The position numbers were made by a program, and so were the translations under genes. The notes under the pieces were generated by a model. The model was not told where the DNA came from and did no database searches. It was given only the letters and a program-made list of their open reading frames with translations. A stretch of DNA of 64,000 bases from Narthecium ossifragum (lineage: Eukaryota; Streptophyta; Magnoliopsida; Dioscoreales; Nartheciaceae), in the NCBI GenBank assembly GCA_963920575.1, contig OY986975.1, positions 18,259,897-18,323,896 on the forward strand, read 5' to 3'. Below, piece by piece: positions 24,384 to 37,200 of this stretch (position 1 is its first letter; each line of letters opens with the position of its first letter).

Positions 24384-26764
24384 TGTGAGGACCTGTCCCT
24401 CTACCCCTGTGGCTCGTTGTAGACCGCAAGGGCAATTTGGTAAATTGCGCCTTGTTGGTTTGTTTCACACCCGCGTGTGCACACACTGACATTGTATGTG
24501 TTAGTGTTTGTTTAGAATGGTTAGGTGGACCCGGGATTGGAAGATCCCAGCTCGGGCGCGCGGAAGCTTGCTTTTGGGCAGCTTACGGCCCTTGAGCGAT
24601 CGATCGCTCCTATGAGCGATCGATCGGACTCGTGAGCGAGTCGGTGGGTTTTTGACCCGCTCGGATCGATCCGACTTGGTGTTGGATCGATCCGGAGCGC
24701 GAGCGATCGATCGGACTCGCGTCGGTGGCTTTTTCTGCTTCGCGAGAACGGCCGCCGTTGGCCGTCGCTCTCTCCTGTCAGAAGGGGAGGACTTTCCCTC
24801 CCCTCCTTCACCTTTCTCCCCTTTTTCCCGGCTGTCCCCTCCCCCTTTTCCTCCTTTTCTCCTCCTCCTTCTTCCTTCTTCTTCTTCCTTCCTCTTTTCT
24901 TCTCTCCCGACGGTTCTCTTCCCCTGTTTTTCCGGCAGCCATCTTCTTCTCTCCCTTTCTCCCTCCTCCGGCCATCATTTTGGGCGTTCTAAGGCTCGTT
25001 GGATCCGTGGCAATGAGAGGAAGGCTCCTAGTGTGGTTTGGAGGCTTGTTGGTGACTGGTTGCGAGGGATCAGCCGAGGAAAGCGTTCTTCAGTAGGTTC
25101 TTCTACCTACTGTGTTCTTTAGTGGGTTTCTTTAGATCTAGCCAATAGATCTTGTTGATCTTGGTATTGTTAGTTTCCTCATGCCTAGTAGAATTTATGA
25201 TATGGGTTTTATGATCTTTGGTTGAGATCTTAGTAGGTTTTATGCATGATTAAGCTCGGATTTTCTGGTTTCTGCTGTTCTTGAAGAACAGCCAGCTTGC
25301 GGCGAGTTTTCCGGCCGGTACGTACATGATCTTGGGTTGTGATGAGCATAAGAGTTGTAGATCTTTGAATCTACTCTCTAACCCAACTGATTTCATAATT
25401 TTTCGATTTTCTTACGATTTGTTATGAATTGTTTACTGGAGGGCTGCGTTGCAGCAATTAATTGGTAAGTTAGTTTGATTAGCGGTTTTGATTAATGTTT
25501 TCCCGTTAATCCAACCGTTGGATGATTATGGATTTGGGATTTGTTGATCCTGGTATATACACCTACTGATAGCTAAGTTGGATCTTGAATCCGATGTCAT
25601 TTGGACTTCGGATCGACGGGATCAATTAGCCCCTAAGTAGAGGTTTTGGGTGTTTTGAATATAATATTATATCTCGGAATATAATATTATATTATTTACT
25701 GTTCATCATCGTTTTCGGGGTTGCTTCCCGTTGTAGGAGTCCGCGGTTGATGGTCGCGGTACCGTCGTAATGCCGGGACCCGTTGCGGATCGGCTGGCAG
25801 CGGTTGGTATTACCGCTGCAGCGATCCGGTTGACTTGTATGCTACCCTTGACATACTGTTGCATGCCTATCTCCTGTTTGTGTATGTCATAGTATGCATT
25901 GTTGTTTTTGTGCATTAGTTGCATGGTTAAGGCGTGGGTGATCTGTGGGTCGCCGTCCCAAGGCTGAAAGCTCGGATTTAGCCCTAGGACCGGGGTTGGG
26001 TAGTTTGGACCCGGTTCGAATAGTGTAATCCAGTCGATTCGATGATAGGCCTAGAGGACTGGTACACTTGTTGCTTGATGATTGTAGAGGTCGTGTCGGC
26101 CTTGAGGTGAGGTGTAGCCGGTGTCCCACTGTGCGGACCCTGGGGTAGAGGAGTTGTCCACCAGCAGTGCCTTTTTCCCGCCTGCAGTGCCGTTCCCTGC
26201 AGTTGTGTGTCGCCAGTGTTGTTCCTGCTACTGATGGCTGCTCCTGGGCCTCAGGGACACGCGGTGGGGTTATGGGACCCCTGTATACACCCAGGTCCTA
26301 CTTGAGGGCGACACTATTTGCGTTTCCCTCTTCCTTCTGTGTGTTGTAGTGTAGAACCCTACTGAGCTTAGTACTCACACCTACCCGGGCTGCGTTTTGC
26401 AAGTGCAGACGTTAGTTCTTCCTCTGTGGCCCCTACTGGGCAGTTGGTCGGCGGTGCGGCGACGCCTGGTGGACTTTGAGAGGTGGTGATATTTACTGCT
26501 TTTACCTTATGTTAGTTAGTCTCCTACGGGAGTGATGTTGTATTCGAATCTTCCCCTCTCCGAGGATATGTATATTAAATACTTTGAGTTTTAAATCTGT
26601 GGTTCGATGTTGTTAAATTAATGTCTTTTAATTGAGGGTGCTTTTGATGAATTGCTAGGGAGACTTATAGGTTAGAGGGAACGCTCGCCGTCTTTTTCCG
26701 CGTTTTGTAGGTTCCGGTTCGCGTCGCCCGGCCCGGTTAGGCTTTCACGGGTCGGGGCGCGACA
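24384..26764 (+). repeat. 5' LTR of the Gypsy element
   Basis: 2381 bp, TGTGAGGACC to GGGGCGCGACA. It holds palindromic GCGATCGATCGC and GGATCGATCC clusters at 24595-24715, a pyrimidine-rich tract at 24795-24910, and an AT-rich ATAATATTATAT repeat at 25650-25695. The right LTR matches it closely, with an added GGATCGATC copy. Confidence 0.9.
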
Positions 26765-26765
26765 G

Positions 26766-26783
26766 CTTGGTATCAGAGCATAG
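26766..26783 (+). other. Primer-binding site (initiator tRNA-Met)
   Basis: CTTGGTATCAGAGCATAG begins one base after the 5' LTR. TGGTATCAGAGC is complementary to the 3' end of plant initiator methionine tRNA, the usual primer of plant Gypsy and Copia elements. Confidence 0.9.
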
Positions 26784-26803
26784 GTTGTAGATCCCAGGGT
26801 TTA

Positions 26804-29375
26804 TGTGAGGACCCATACCTCCAACCTGGTCTGACCGCGTTAGGTCGAGGGTCTGGGTTTGTGGTTTGGCCCGGTTGGCCTTGGGATGCGATCGGTTGAT
26901 CGCATCGCTGCTTTTGACCCCAGTGGCATTTTGATAAATATGCTCCCTGGTGGTCAGTTTCACACCCGCGTTGCACACACGGCCTTTGATTGATGTATGT
27001 GTTTGATTAGAACCTTTAGGGCGCGTCCGATCGAAAGATCGGAGCTCGATCGGGAGAGATCGAATCGGACGGCTATGATGGATTCCAGCTTTCTATTTAA
27101 GCCTTCTTCTTTCTTTCCTTCTTTTCCTTCTCCTGCGTTCTCTTTCTTCTCTCTCTCTCCTGCGGCTGGGTGCTAGGGCATCGGAGGCGTGGCTTTCGAG
27201 GAGCGGATTCCGGCGATCGGAGTTGGGGGATGCGTGGAGGAGCTACCCTATCTCTTCAAGTAGGTGTTTCTACCTCGATCTTTGGATCGGGTTCTCCTAG
27301 GATAGGTTTATTGCCTTTTCGCTGTAGGAATATATGTTAGAATGTTGTGTAGCTTGTAGCACTTGTGGTGTAGCTCGTTTTCAGTATTCCTACGTTGCGA
27401 TTTCGGTATTTTAACGGCTGGTTTTCCGTATTCTCGTCGTTTATCGATTTTCGGCCATTTTAACCTAAATTGATGATTTAACCGTCGAAAATATGATTTT
27501 TTTGCACCATTGGATTCCCCATCATCTTTTATGCACGCTTGCAAAGTTTCAACTATTTCCAACTTGATTTGATCCTTGAAATCCAAGGAAATGGACTTTC
27601 GGCACTGTTCTGATGAACTATGCCAAGGGCTCGACGGTCGATCGGTGCATCGACCGTCAAATGTTGTTTTACGCTTTCTGGGCCTGGCGGTCGACCGTCG
27701 GGCTCTGTCCGGATTTTGGACTCCCACGGTCGATGGATCGATCGACCGTGGGGTCTTCCCCTTTCCGCCATTTACCTGACGGTCGACCGTCAGGCGTTGT
27801 TGGGTTTTGGGCTTCCCAGGGTCGATGAGTGGATCGACCGTCGCCCCTGTGGTTTTCCCCGTTTTGGCCTCACGGTCGACCGTGACATCGACCGTGGCCT
27901 CACGGTCGACCGTCGGATCGACCGTCACATTGACTGTGGGCCCTTGAACATGGTTTTATGGTTTTTCTTGGATGGTTTTGATTGGTGTTTAGTATCTAAA
28001 CATGTTGGGAAACATGTATGTGGATTTGATGAGCTTTTTAAATGATTTCTATCGGGTTTGAGGATCGACTCGAGTATTTTTCCTCTTTGGACGAATCTAT
28101 GGTTTTGATCGCACTTAATACTTGGTTGTTTGTAGTTAAATGTTTATTTGATTGCCTAACCATTAGCTAGCTATGAGTGCTAGCTAATGAGGAATTGTGG
28201 AACCTTAGCCTGTTGCCGGCGTGTGCCGAGGGCTATTGTATAAATGTGGCCAGTTACCTGCGGGTAACTGTGGAACCTTAGTCTGTCAGGTGCAAGAGAG
28301 CACTGAAGACTATTGTATATCTGTGTTCGATGCTTGGTTCAGTATCTTTGTTTGGTTAGCATAGATTATCTGTATTTGAGGCCTTTGCTATGCTTACCCT
28401 TTGGCTAGCTGTAAGCTATGCCCAGCCCTGTCTGATTAGTGACATCTTGTTGCATGCTTATATCTCTTTATCTGTGCCTGAGCATTGCATGCATCTTGAT
28501 TGCATTAGAGGCATCTGAGGTTAGGCGGGCGATGGGTTGATCGCCGATCCGAGGCTCTCGGGTAGCTCGGATCTAGCCATTAGGACCGCGGCTGGGTAGT
28601 CAGGATTAAGGTGATTGTTCAATCTGAATCTCATGTTATTGAGGATTTGCGATAGTTGACTCTGATCATTGTTTGAGGTTTAGAGGTCGTGTTGGTCTCC
28701 CAAGGCCAATTGCTAAGGATGGTTGCCGGTGCCCCTGACATGGTCCCCAGGCAGTGGCTTCCTGCTGGGTAAGGGTGATCCTACTGGTTCTGGTTCTCTG
28801 TTTTCTCCCAGCGTGTTTGGAGAATGTGTCCCAGCGTGGTCGGTTGAGAAGAGTAGGAGCCTTGGGGTAGTCGGCAGGGGTTGTGGAATCCCGTAGCATT
28901 CCTTAGAGTTGAGCGGGGAGACAACACTGTTGTTGTTTTCCTCCCTTCAGTGTGCCGTAGAGTAGAACCCTACTGAGCTTATCGCTCACTCCTACCCGGG
29001 CTGCGTGTGCAGGTGCAGACGCCAGTTCTTCTTTAGTAGAGTCGGCGGATCAGCTTTGGTGGCGCGACTACATCCAGAGGTGCTCGAGATTGCTGGAGGA
29101 TAATTTGTTGTACTTTGACAGTTTTGTAAATTGTGTACATATTTGAGGAACTTTGAGATTATTATGCATAATATTCTTTCATTGGAAGATTTATACCATT
29201 TGTTGAACAGTACAACTTGATGTATATTTATAAATTGAATATCTGTTTACCTCTGGATTATAAATTGTTTAAGTTTTTCTATAATTCCGCTTTGTATCGC
29301 GCCACTTGGAGATGAATAGTGTAGGTTTCCCCTCACGCCTCGGCTCGGATGGGTTTTCTGGGTCGGGGTGTGACA
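26804..29375 (+). mobile_element. Solo LTR nested in the Gypsy leader, TSD GTTTA
   Basis: Starts TGTGAGGACCCATACC and ends GGGTCGGGGTGTGACA, with GTTTA at 26799-26803 and 29376-29380. It is 2572 bp, with no retroviral genes inside. It sits between the primer site and gag of the host element. From 27630 to 27940 it carries many GACGGTCGA/TCGACCGTC inverted repeats. Long open frames through this part come from the palindromes and are not genes. Confidence 0.88.
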
Positions 29376-29545
29376 GTTTAGGATCAGGATGCGGTTTAGA
29401 TTGAGCGTAGAATGGGTTAGTTCTATGTCTAGAACATCCGTGCATGCTCTTTTGATGTGTTGTGCTTTTTCCGCTTTCTGTTTGTGTTGCCTTGTTTTGC
29501 GGCTTCTGACGAGTGGACGCTCGTTTGTTGTTGGTGATTGCGCAG

Positions 29546-32500
29546 ATGTCGGGAGCTCGAGTCCGACCTTCGGTTGTTGGTCGAGGTGGAGCACGACCTG
29601 GTCGGTCCGCTCGACCAGACAGGGTAGCACCTTTCAGGGCAGTCAGAGCTCGACGGACTGAGCCATCACCGGCGACGGTTGCGGTCGCACGGGACGAGGC
29701 CCCTCTCGCCGAGGAGGGGGTCCTCGCTCCGGTCGACGGGCGGGCCGCGGCAGTGGTCATGATGGACTTCCAGCGGCTAAACCCGCCTAGGTTCAGCAGT
29801 GAGACTGGAGATCCGACCACGGTAGACGGCTGGCTCCGAGGAGTCACGCGCATTCTCGACGCTCTCTTCGTCGGGGATGACCGGATCCGGGTCACCCTCG
29901 TGGCGTTCCAGCTCGATGGTGACGCCCTTGACTGGTGGTGCACTGCCCAGCACACCAGTGGCGGAGAGGAGCCGACGTGGGAGGAGTTCAGGGCATTGTT
30001 CTTGGACGCGTACTTCCCGGAGAGTACGCGTGACGCCTAGTCTCGCAAGTACCAGTCCCTCTTGCAGGGTACTCGCTCTGTGCAGCAGTATGCCACCCGG
30101 TTCACTCACTTAGTCCGTTTCGTGGGGGCCGTGGCAGCAAATTCAATGGCCAGGGCACGGCAGTTCGAGTGGGGTATTCGTCCAGAGATCAGGCGCCAGA
30201 CGAGTTCCCACCGCTTTCAGACGCACTCAGCAGTCCTGAACTGCGCCTTGGTAGTGGAGGCGCTGTTGCGAGATGAGAAGTGCCGGGCAGTTCCACCGGC
30301 ATCCTCTACCGGTGCACCGCAGAGGCCCCAGTTCAGAGGGGGATTCGGCGGAGGGCACCAGCAGCGTCAGCGACGCTTTCAGCAGCGGTCGCAGCGCCCG
30401 CAGCAGTTCCAGGCACAGTTGCCGAGTCCGCCAGGCCAGTTTCTCCTGATGGCCGGACCGTCTGGGCAGGCTCCGTCAGGGGGAGGCCAGGGTCAGCAGC
30501 CTGGTGGCGTGCCAGCCAGTTGTTTCCAGTGCGGGCAGCCGGGACACTTTCGCTAGGACTGTCCCATGCGAGGGGCACGGAGCGCTGTGCCGCAGGGCAA
30601 TAGAGGCGAGAGGTACGGTGCCTGGCAGGGGAGTGGTAGTGGGCGCGGGTCAGGGGTTGGACCGGGCCGCTCCAGAGGTGGAGGCGGTCAGCGGGGGCGT
30701 GTGTTTGCTCTTCCGGGGCGCGAGCAACCGGACACCGTTCAGCTTTACCAGCCGTACCAGCAGCCGCAACAGTACCAGCAGGCAGCGACAGAGCCAATCG
30801 TCCTCAGAGGTATCTTTCAGCTTTCTAGTTCTTTAGTAGATATGCTGATAGACTCTGGGGCGTCTCATTCCTATATTGCTAGCATGTGTGTGGCATTGCT
30901 AGGATTAGAGACGAGTTGGCTAGAGGTGGCACAGTCTGTAGACTCACCGATCGGCGGCACAGTCAGGGTAGACCGGGTCTGCCGATCTTGTTCTTTGGAG
31001 GTTGGAGGCCTCCGTGTCTGTCTAGACCTGCGGGTGCTAGACATGACAGGCTTCGATGTGATACTCGGTATGGACTGGTTAGCAGCATACCGAGCTATCA
31101 TCGACTGTGGTTGCCGGAGGGTGGTCGCTTGGACACCCGATGGGACACAGTTTGTGTTGTTGGGGGATCGGTTTTCAGCCGATTCCTTTGCTTGTGGTGT
31201 GGGGAGGCGTGGCAGCGAGCTTTCAGCCTTGCTGGCCAGCCTGTCCCTGTTTGGGTCAGAGGGAGTGCAGCAGAGCAGTTTTTCCAGGATCGTGTGCGAC
31301 TACACCGACGTGTTTCCCGAGGTGTTGCCAGGGCTTCCACCGCCCAGAGAGGTCGATTTTGAGATCGACCTAGTACCGGGTACCGCACCGATCTCTCTCC
31401 CAGCTTTCAGGATGGCACCAGCAGAGCAGAGTGAGTTGAGGACCCAGCTAGACGAGCTTACCAGCAGGGGTTTCATCCGTCCCAGCATGTCTCCCTGGGG
31501 GGCGCCAGTGTTGTTCGCGAAGAAGAAGGATGGTACCCTTCGACTTTGCATAGACTACAGGCGGCTCAACAGGTTGACGGTGAAGAGCCGGTATCTGATG
31601 CCGAGGATCGACGACTTGTTTGACCAGCTGCGAGGATCTTCAGTGTTCTCGAAGATCGACCTCCGCACCAGCTACCACCAGTTGAGGGTTCGGGATTGCG
31701 ACATCCCGAAGACGGCTTTTTGGACTCGGTACGGCCTGTACGAGTTCGTGGTGATGCCGTTTGGGCTGACGAACGCACCAGCAGCGTTCATGGATCTCAT
31801 GCAGAAGATCTTCCGGCCTTTCCTAGATGAATTCGTGGTGGTGTTCGTCGACGACATCCTTATCTACTCCCGGTCAGAGGTGGAGCACGGGCGACACTTG
31901 GCGACAGTGTTGCAGCTACTTAGGGAGCATCGGCTTTATGCCAAGGTTTCCAAGTGCGAGTTCTGGCTTGCACAGGTGGGATTCCTTGAACACGTGGTGT
32001 CGGCAGCAGGGATCTCAGTTGACCCGGCCAAGGTCGAGGCAGTGGTACAGTGGCAGAGACCGAGGACAGTGTTCGAGGTCCGTAGTTTCATAGGCCTGGC
32101 GGGTTACTACAGGTGGTTCGTGCGGAACTTCTCCAAAGTTGCCGGACCATTGACCAGACTGACACAGAAGGTCATCCCGTTCGTGTGGGATGATGCTTGT
32201 GAGCGAGCCTTCGTGGAGCTGAGGACCAGGTTGACCAGTGCGCCGGTGCTGATCGTCCCCGAGCGAGGTGTTGGTTACAGTGTCTACTGTGACGCTAGCG
32301 GTGAGGGTTTGGGGTGTGTCCTCATGCAGGAGGGCCATGTAGTTTCCTATGGTTCTCATCAGCTAAAGAACCATGAGAGGAACTACCCGACTCACGACTT
32401 GGAGCTAGCAGCGGTGGTCTTCGCCCTGAAGACCTGGCGGCATTATCTCTATGGCGAGAAGTTCTCAGTCTTCTCGGACCATAAGAGTTTGAGGCACGTT

Positions 32501-34218
32501 TTCACCCAACGTGACCTCAATCTGAGATAGCGACGCTGGATGGAGCTACTGGAGGACTACGACTTCGAGTTGCATTACCATCTTGGTAAGGCAAACGTCG
32601 TAGCAAACGCGCTGAGCAGACAGGTGAGAGACACCAGAGCAGCAGTTGCAGGGTTGTCAGCGCGGTAGTGGCAGGCTCTAGAGACGGCGGGCCAGTTGGG
32701 GCTCGAGTTTGAGGATCGGGGATCCAGCAGCTTTCTCTATGCAGTGCAGAGTATGCCGGCAGTCTTAGCCAGAGTGTTAGAGGCACAACACAGTGACCCA
32801 GAGCTCGAGGAGTTACGCACATAGGTGGGCACGGAGGGCGCAGACAGGGACTGGACAGTATCATCAGACGGAGGGCTACGGTTCAGAGGCAGAGTAGCGG
32901 TTCTAGCAGATCCAGTTCTACGAGACGACGTCCTACGAGAGTTCCACCACTCTCGTTTTGGGATTCATCCCGGCGGCACCAAGATGTACCAGGATCTTCG
33001 GCGACAGTTCTGGTGGCGCGGGATGAAGAGGGCAGTGACGGAGTTCGTATCGCGCTGCCTTACCTGTCAGAAGGTCAAGGCAGAGCACCAGCGGACTCCG
33101 GGGTTACTTCAGCCGCTTCCACAAGCTGAGTGGAAGTGGGAGCACATCACGATGGACTTCGTAACCGGGCTACCGAGATCTCCTAGGGGGATGACGCGAT
33201 TTGGGTCATTGTTGATCGATTGACCAAATCGGCGCACTTCCTGCCTATGCGGATGACAGACTCGAGGGACAGGTTGGGCAACTTGTACGTCAGAGAGGTG
33301 GTCAGACTACACGGAGTTCCAGTTTCTATCGTGTCAGATCGTGACCCCAGGTTCACCAGCAGGTTCTAGCGAGACTTTCAGGAGGCAGTTGGCACACTCC
33401 TGACTTTTAGTACGGCTTTCCATCCGCAGACAAACAGACAGTCAGAGCGGACTATCCAGATCTTAGAGGACATGCTGAGAGTATGTGTCCTCGACGCAGG
33501 AGGCAGCTGGGAGGAGCACGTTCCCTTGGTGGAGTTCGCCTACAACAACAGCTACCAGTTCAGTCTTCGAGTAGCACCTTTCGAGGCGTTGTACGGTAGG
33601 TCGTGTCGTCCCCCAGTGTGTTGGACAGAGGTTGGAGAGGCTTCACTCACCGGTCCAGACATTGTCAGGTAGTCGTCAGAGAGGTTAGTGCAGATCAGGT
33701 AGAGGCTTCTGACGGCTCAGAGCCGGCAGAAGAGTTATGCATATCAGAGGCGACGACCGTTGGAGTTTGCAGTCGGCGACCGAGTGTTCTTGCGAGCATC
33801 GCCGTACATAGGTTCTGTCAGGTTTGGCAGAGGTGGTAAGTTGGCACCGAGGTTTGTCGGGCCGTTCGAGATCCTAGAGAGGGTCGGCGAGGTAGCTTAC
33901 CGCCTGGATCTTCCTCAGTACATGTCTACTGTGCATCCGACTTTCCATGTGTCGATGCTGAGGAAGTATCACCCAGACCCGTCTCATGTCATCAGGGTGG
34001 ATGACATTGAGCTTGAGGCAGACGCGAGCTTTGTTGAGCAGCCAGTTCGGATACTTGACCGGAGGGATCAGGTCTTGCGGGGCAAGACGATTCCCTTGGT
34101 CAAGGTACTGTGGAGGCACAGAGGCACCGAGGAGTTGACTTGGGAGCGCGAGGCGCGCATGCGGCAGGAGTTTCCGCAGTTGTTTTCTTCTCTAGGTACT
34201 TCTTGTCCTATTTTCTAG
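29546..34218 (+). pseudogene. Gypsy gag-pol, one frame, eight TAG stops and a frameshift
   Basis: One reading frame starting at ATG 29546 (MSGARVRPS). In order: gag; a CCHC knuckle (CFQCGQPGHF) near 30520-30560; protease with [10 protein letters not shown] near 30851; RT with FVDDILIYS at 31844; RNase H with DASGEGLG near 32290; integrase zinc region from HHSRFGIHP to CLTC (32944-33070); integrase core; and a chromodomain near 34050-34150. TAG codons lie at 30038, 30554, 32528, 32666, 32822, 33367, 33670 and 33700. A one-base loss near 33200, after RSPRG, moves the frame by one. Domains on both sides stay readable. The gene makes the particle, replication and integration proteins of the element; here it is inactive. 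Confidence 0.92.
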
Positions 34219-34257
34219 TGTAGCCGTTTTGTTGTTCCGAACCCTACCCTTATCAAA

Positions 34258-34291
34258 TCTCGGGATGAGATTTCCTTTAAGGGTATTAGGA
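34258..34291 (+). other. Polypurine-type region before the 3' LTR
   Basis: Between the gag-pol stop and the 3' LTR the sequence reads CTCGGGATGAGATTTC and then TTTAAGGGTATTAGGA, directly abutting TGTGAGGACC. This phrase is normal for chromoviruses; the purine run itself looks interrupted by mutation (GGGTATTAGGA). Confidence 0.55.
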
Positions 34292-37200
34292 TGTGAGGAC
34301 CTGTCCCTCTACCCCTGTGGCTCGTTGTAGACCGCAAGGGCAATTTGGTAAATTGTGCCTTGTTGGTTTGTTTCACACCCGCGTGTGCACACACTGACCT
34401 TGTATGTGTTAGTGTTTGTTTAGAATGGTTAGGTGGACCCGGGATCGGAAGATCCCAGCTCGGGCGCGCGGAAGCTTGCTTTTGGGCAGCTTACAGCCCT
34501 TGAGCGATCGATCGCTCGTAGGAGCGATCGATCGGACTCGTGAGCGAGTCGGTGGGTTTTTGACCCGCTCGGATCGATCCGACTTGGTTTTGGATCGATC
34601 CAGCCAGTGTCGGATCGATCTGACTTGGTGTTGGATCGATCCGGGGCGCGAGCGAGCGATCGCTCCTTGGAGCGATCGATCGGACTCGCATCGGTGGCTT
34701 TTTCTGCTTCGCGAGGACGGCCGCCGTTGGCCGTCGCTCTCTCCTGTCAGATGGGGAGGACTTTCCCTCCCCTCCTTCACCTTTCTCCCCTCTTTCCCGG
34801 CTGTCCCCTCCCCTTTTTCCTCCTTTTCTCCTCCTTCCTTCTTCTTCTTCCTTCCTCTTTTCTTCTCTCCCGACGGTTCTCTTCCCCTGTTTTTCCGGCA
34901 GCCATCTTCTTCTCTCCCTTTCTCCCTCCTCCGGCCATCATTTTGGGTGTTCTAAGGCTCGTTGGATCCGTGGCAACGAGAGGAAGGCTCCTGGTGTGGT
35001 TTGGAGGCTTGTTGGTGACTGGTTACGAGGGATCAGTCGAGGAAAGCGTTCTTCGGTAGGTGCTTCTACCTACTGTGTTCTTTAGTGGGTTTCTTTAGAT
35101 CTAGCCGTTGGATCTTGTTGATCTTGGTATTGTTAGTTTCCTCATGCCTACTAGAATTTTTGATATGGGTTTTATTATCTTTGGTTGAGATCTTAGTAGG
35201 TTTTATGCATGATTAAGCTCAGATTTTCTGGTTTCTGCTGTTCTTGAAGAACAGCCGGCTTGCGGCGAGTTTTTCGGCCGGTACGTACATGATCTTGGGT
35301 TGTGATGAGCATAAGAGTTGTAGATCTTTGAATCTACTCTCTAACCCAACTGATTTCATAATTTTCCAATTTTCCTATGATGTTTTATGAATTGTTTACT
35401 GGAGGGCTGCGTTGCAGCAATTAATTGGTAAGTTAGTTTGATTAGCGGTTTTGATTAGTCTTTTCAAGTTTATCCAACCGTTGGATTATTATGGATTAGG
35501 GATATGTTGATCCTGGTATGTACACCTACTGATGGCTAAGTTGGATCTTGAATCCGACTTCGTTTGCACGTCGGATCGATGGGATCAATTAGCCCCTAAG
35601 TAGAGGTTTTGGGTGTTTTGAATATAATATTATATCTTGAAATATAATATTATATTGTTTACTGTTCATCATCGTTTTTAGGGTTGCTTCCCGTTGTAGG
35701 AGTACGCGGTTGATGGTCGCGGTACCGTCGTAATGCCGGGACCCGCTGCGGATCGGCTGGCAACGGTTGGTAGTACCGCTGCAGCGATTGTTGACATCGA
35801 TTTTAGCTAAGGCTATGTCAATAACACTTGCGGAATTCTCCCAATTAAATCCGCATACACCAAATCAAAACTGGCTCATACACAGCCGAATCCATCCAAA
35901 TTACCTACATTTTCCCGGTTTTGACGGCATCCTATACAAACCGAGGGAACAAGGGTATTTTGGTAATTTTACTCACCCAAGGGTATTTTGGGAATTTAGA
36001 CCAAAATACATGTCTAAATTTCCCACTACACTCCAAAATAGCCCTTACATAGCTTTGACGGCATCCTAAATAAGCTGTGTAACTATAGGAGCATTTTGGT
36101 AATTTTCTACAACATCAGGGGCATTATAGAAAATTCCCTGAAATAAATAAGGAAAAAATCCGAAAAATTCAAAATAAATCCAAACAAATATCCAAACTCA
36201 AATTCGCCTAAGTCCCGACCAGGGCGATGCACGTGCCATGCACGCGCACATGACTTGCATACATCAAGTCTAAAATATGCGCGTCACATAATGCGCGCGC
36301 AGGTGTCCAGGACACATGCAACATAGACGCGACGTCATGCATCGCGTCCAAATTAAAATATGTCCAAATCTCGGCGAAATATACGTGTGCTACATAATGC
36401 GCGCACGTGTCCATGGCACACACAAAAGTCACAGCGCCATGCGTCGCGCCTAAACAACCAGATCAAAAGGCTATTTTGGTCATTTAACCCCAAGGGGCAT
36501 TTTGGTCATTTCACATCTTCAGGGGTGTGAAAATCTAAAATAGAGGTATTTTCTCTACCCTAGGGGCATTTCGGTCCAAAATACATATGACCGATGAAAA
36601 TGGTATTGTGGTAATTTACAACCGGCATGCCCGGGGATATTTCAGTAAATTCTCCAAATATCACATGAAATTCAAAATTCAAACAAGACATTCAAAATTT
36701 GGACAAATGTCCGACAGCCGGATAATTATTCGATTGAATAAATATTCAAAATGCAAACAAGTTCACACATGAACTTGAAATTTAAATGGGACATTCAAAC
36801 ATACATTTGAAATTTAAATGCCAAATCCTAACTCCATAAGCTGGATGGTTAGGAAATCCTAACCTCTCAACATCTCAACAAACGCCTGATCTCAACCCCC
36901 TCGCCTGATGGTTAGAAACAATCTAACACAGCTTCTTACACCTAGAGATCAAATCTCAACATCCGTGGGATATCCCATGATATGCTCCTGCGTATCTCAT
37001 GGAGCTCTCAATCAGATCTCAACAGCGGATCCCTTGATACGCTCGCATCTCACCAAATGCCCAGCTAACACCCCGATTCCTATAAGAAGAGGAGAAAGGA
37101 ACGAAGCCCGGGGCTGGCAAAAAATAGAGAAAGCAGAGAGAGTGGCGAGCGAAATAGCAAAGAAAGAAAGAAGAAGCAGAGCAAAGAAAGAGAGAAGAAA

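Noticed and set aside
24652..25122. 156-residue frame in the Gypsy 5' LTR (and its twin at 34416-35059)
   Set aside because: Ser/Pro/Leu-rich translation of a pyrimidine tract, present in both LTRs; LTR leader sequence, not a gene.
27308..27928. 206-residue minus-strand frame in the solo LTR
   Set aside because: Made of DR/TVD repeats created by the GACGGTCGA palindromes; frames are open on both strands for the same reason.
29269..29955. 228-residue minus-strand frame
   Set aside because: Antisense shadow of Gypsy gag caused by its high GC content.
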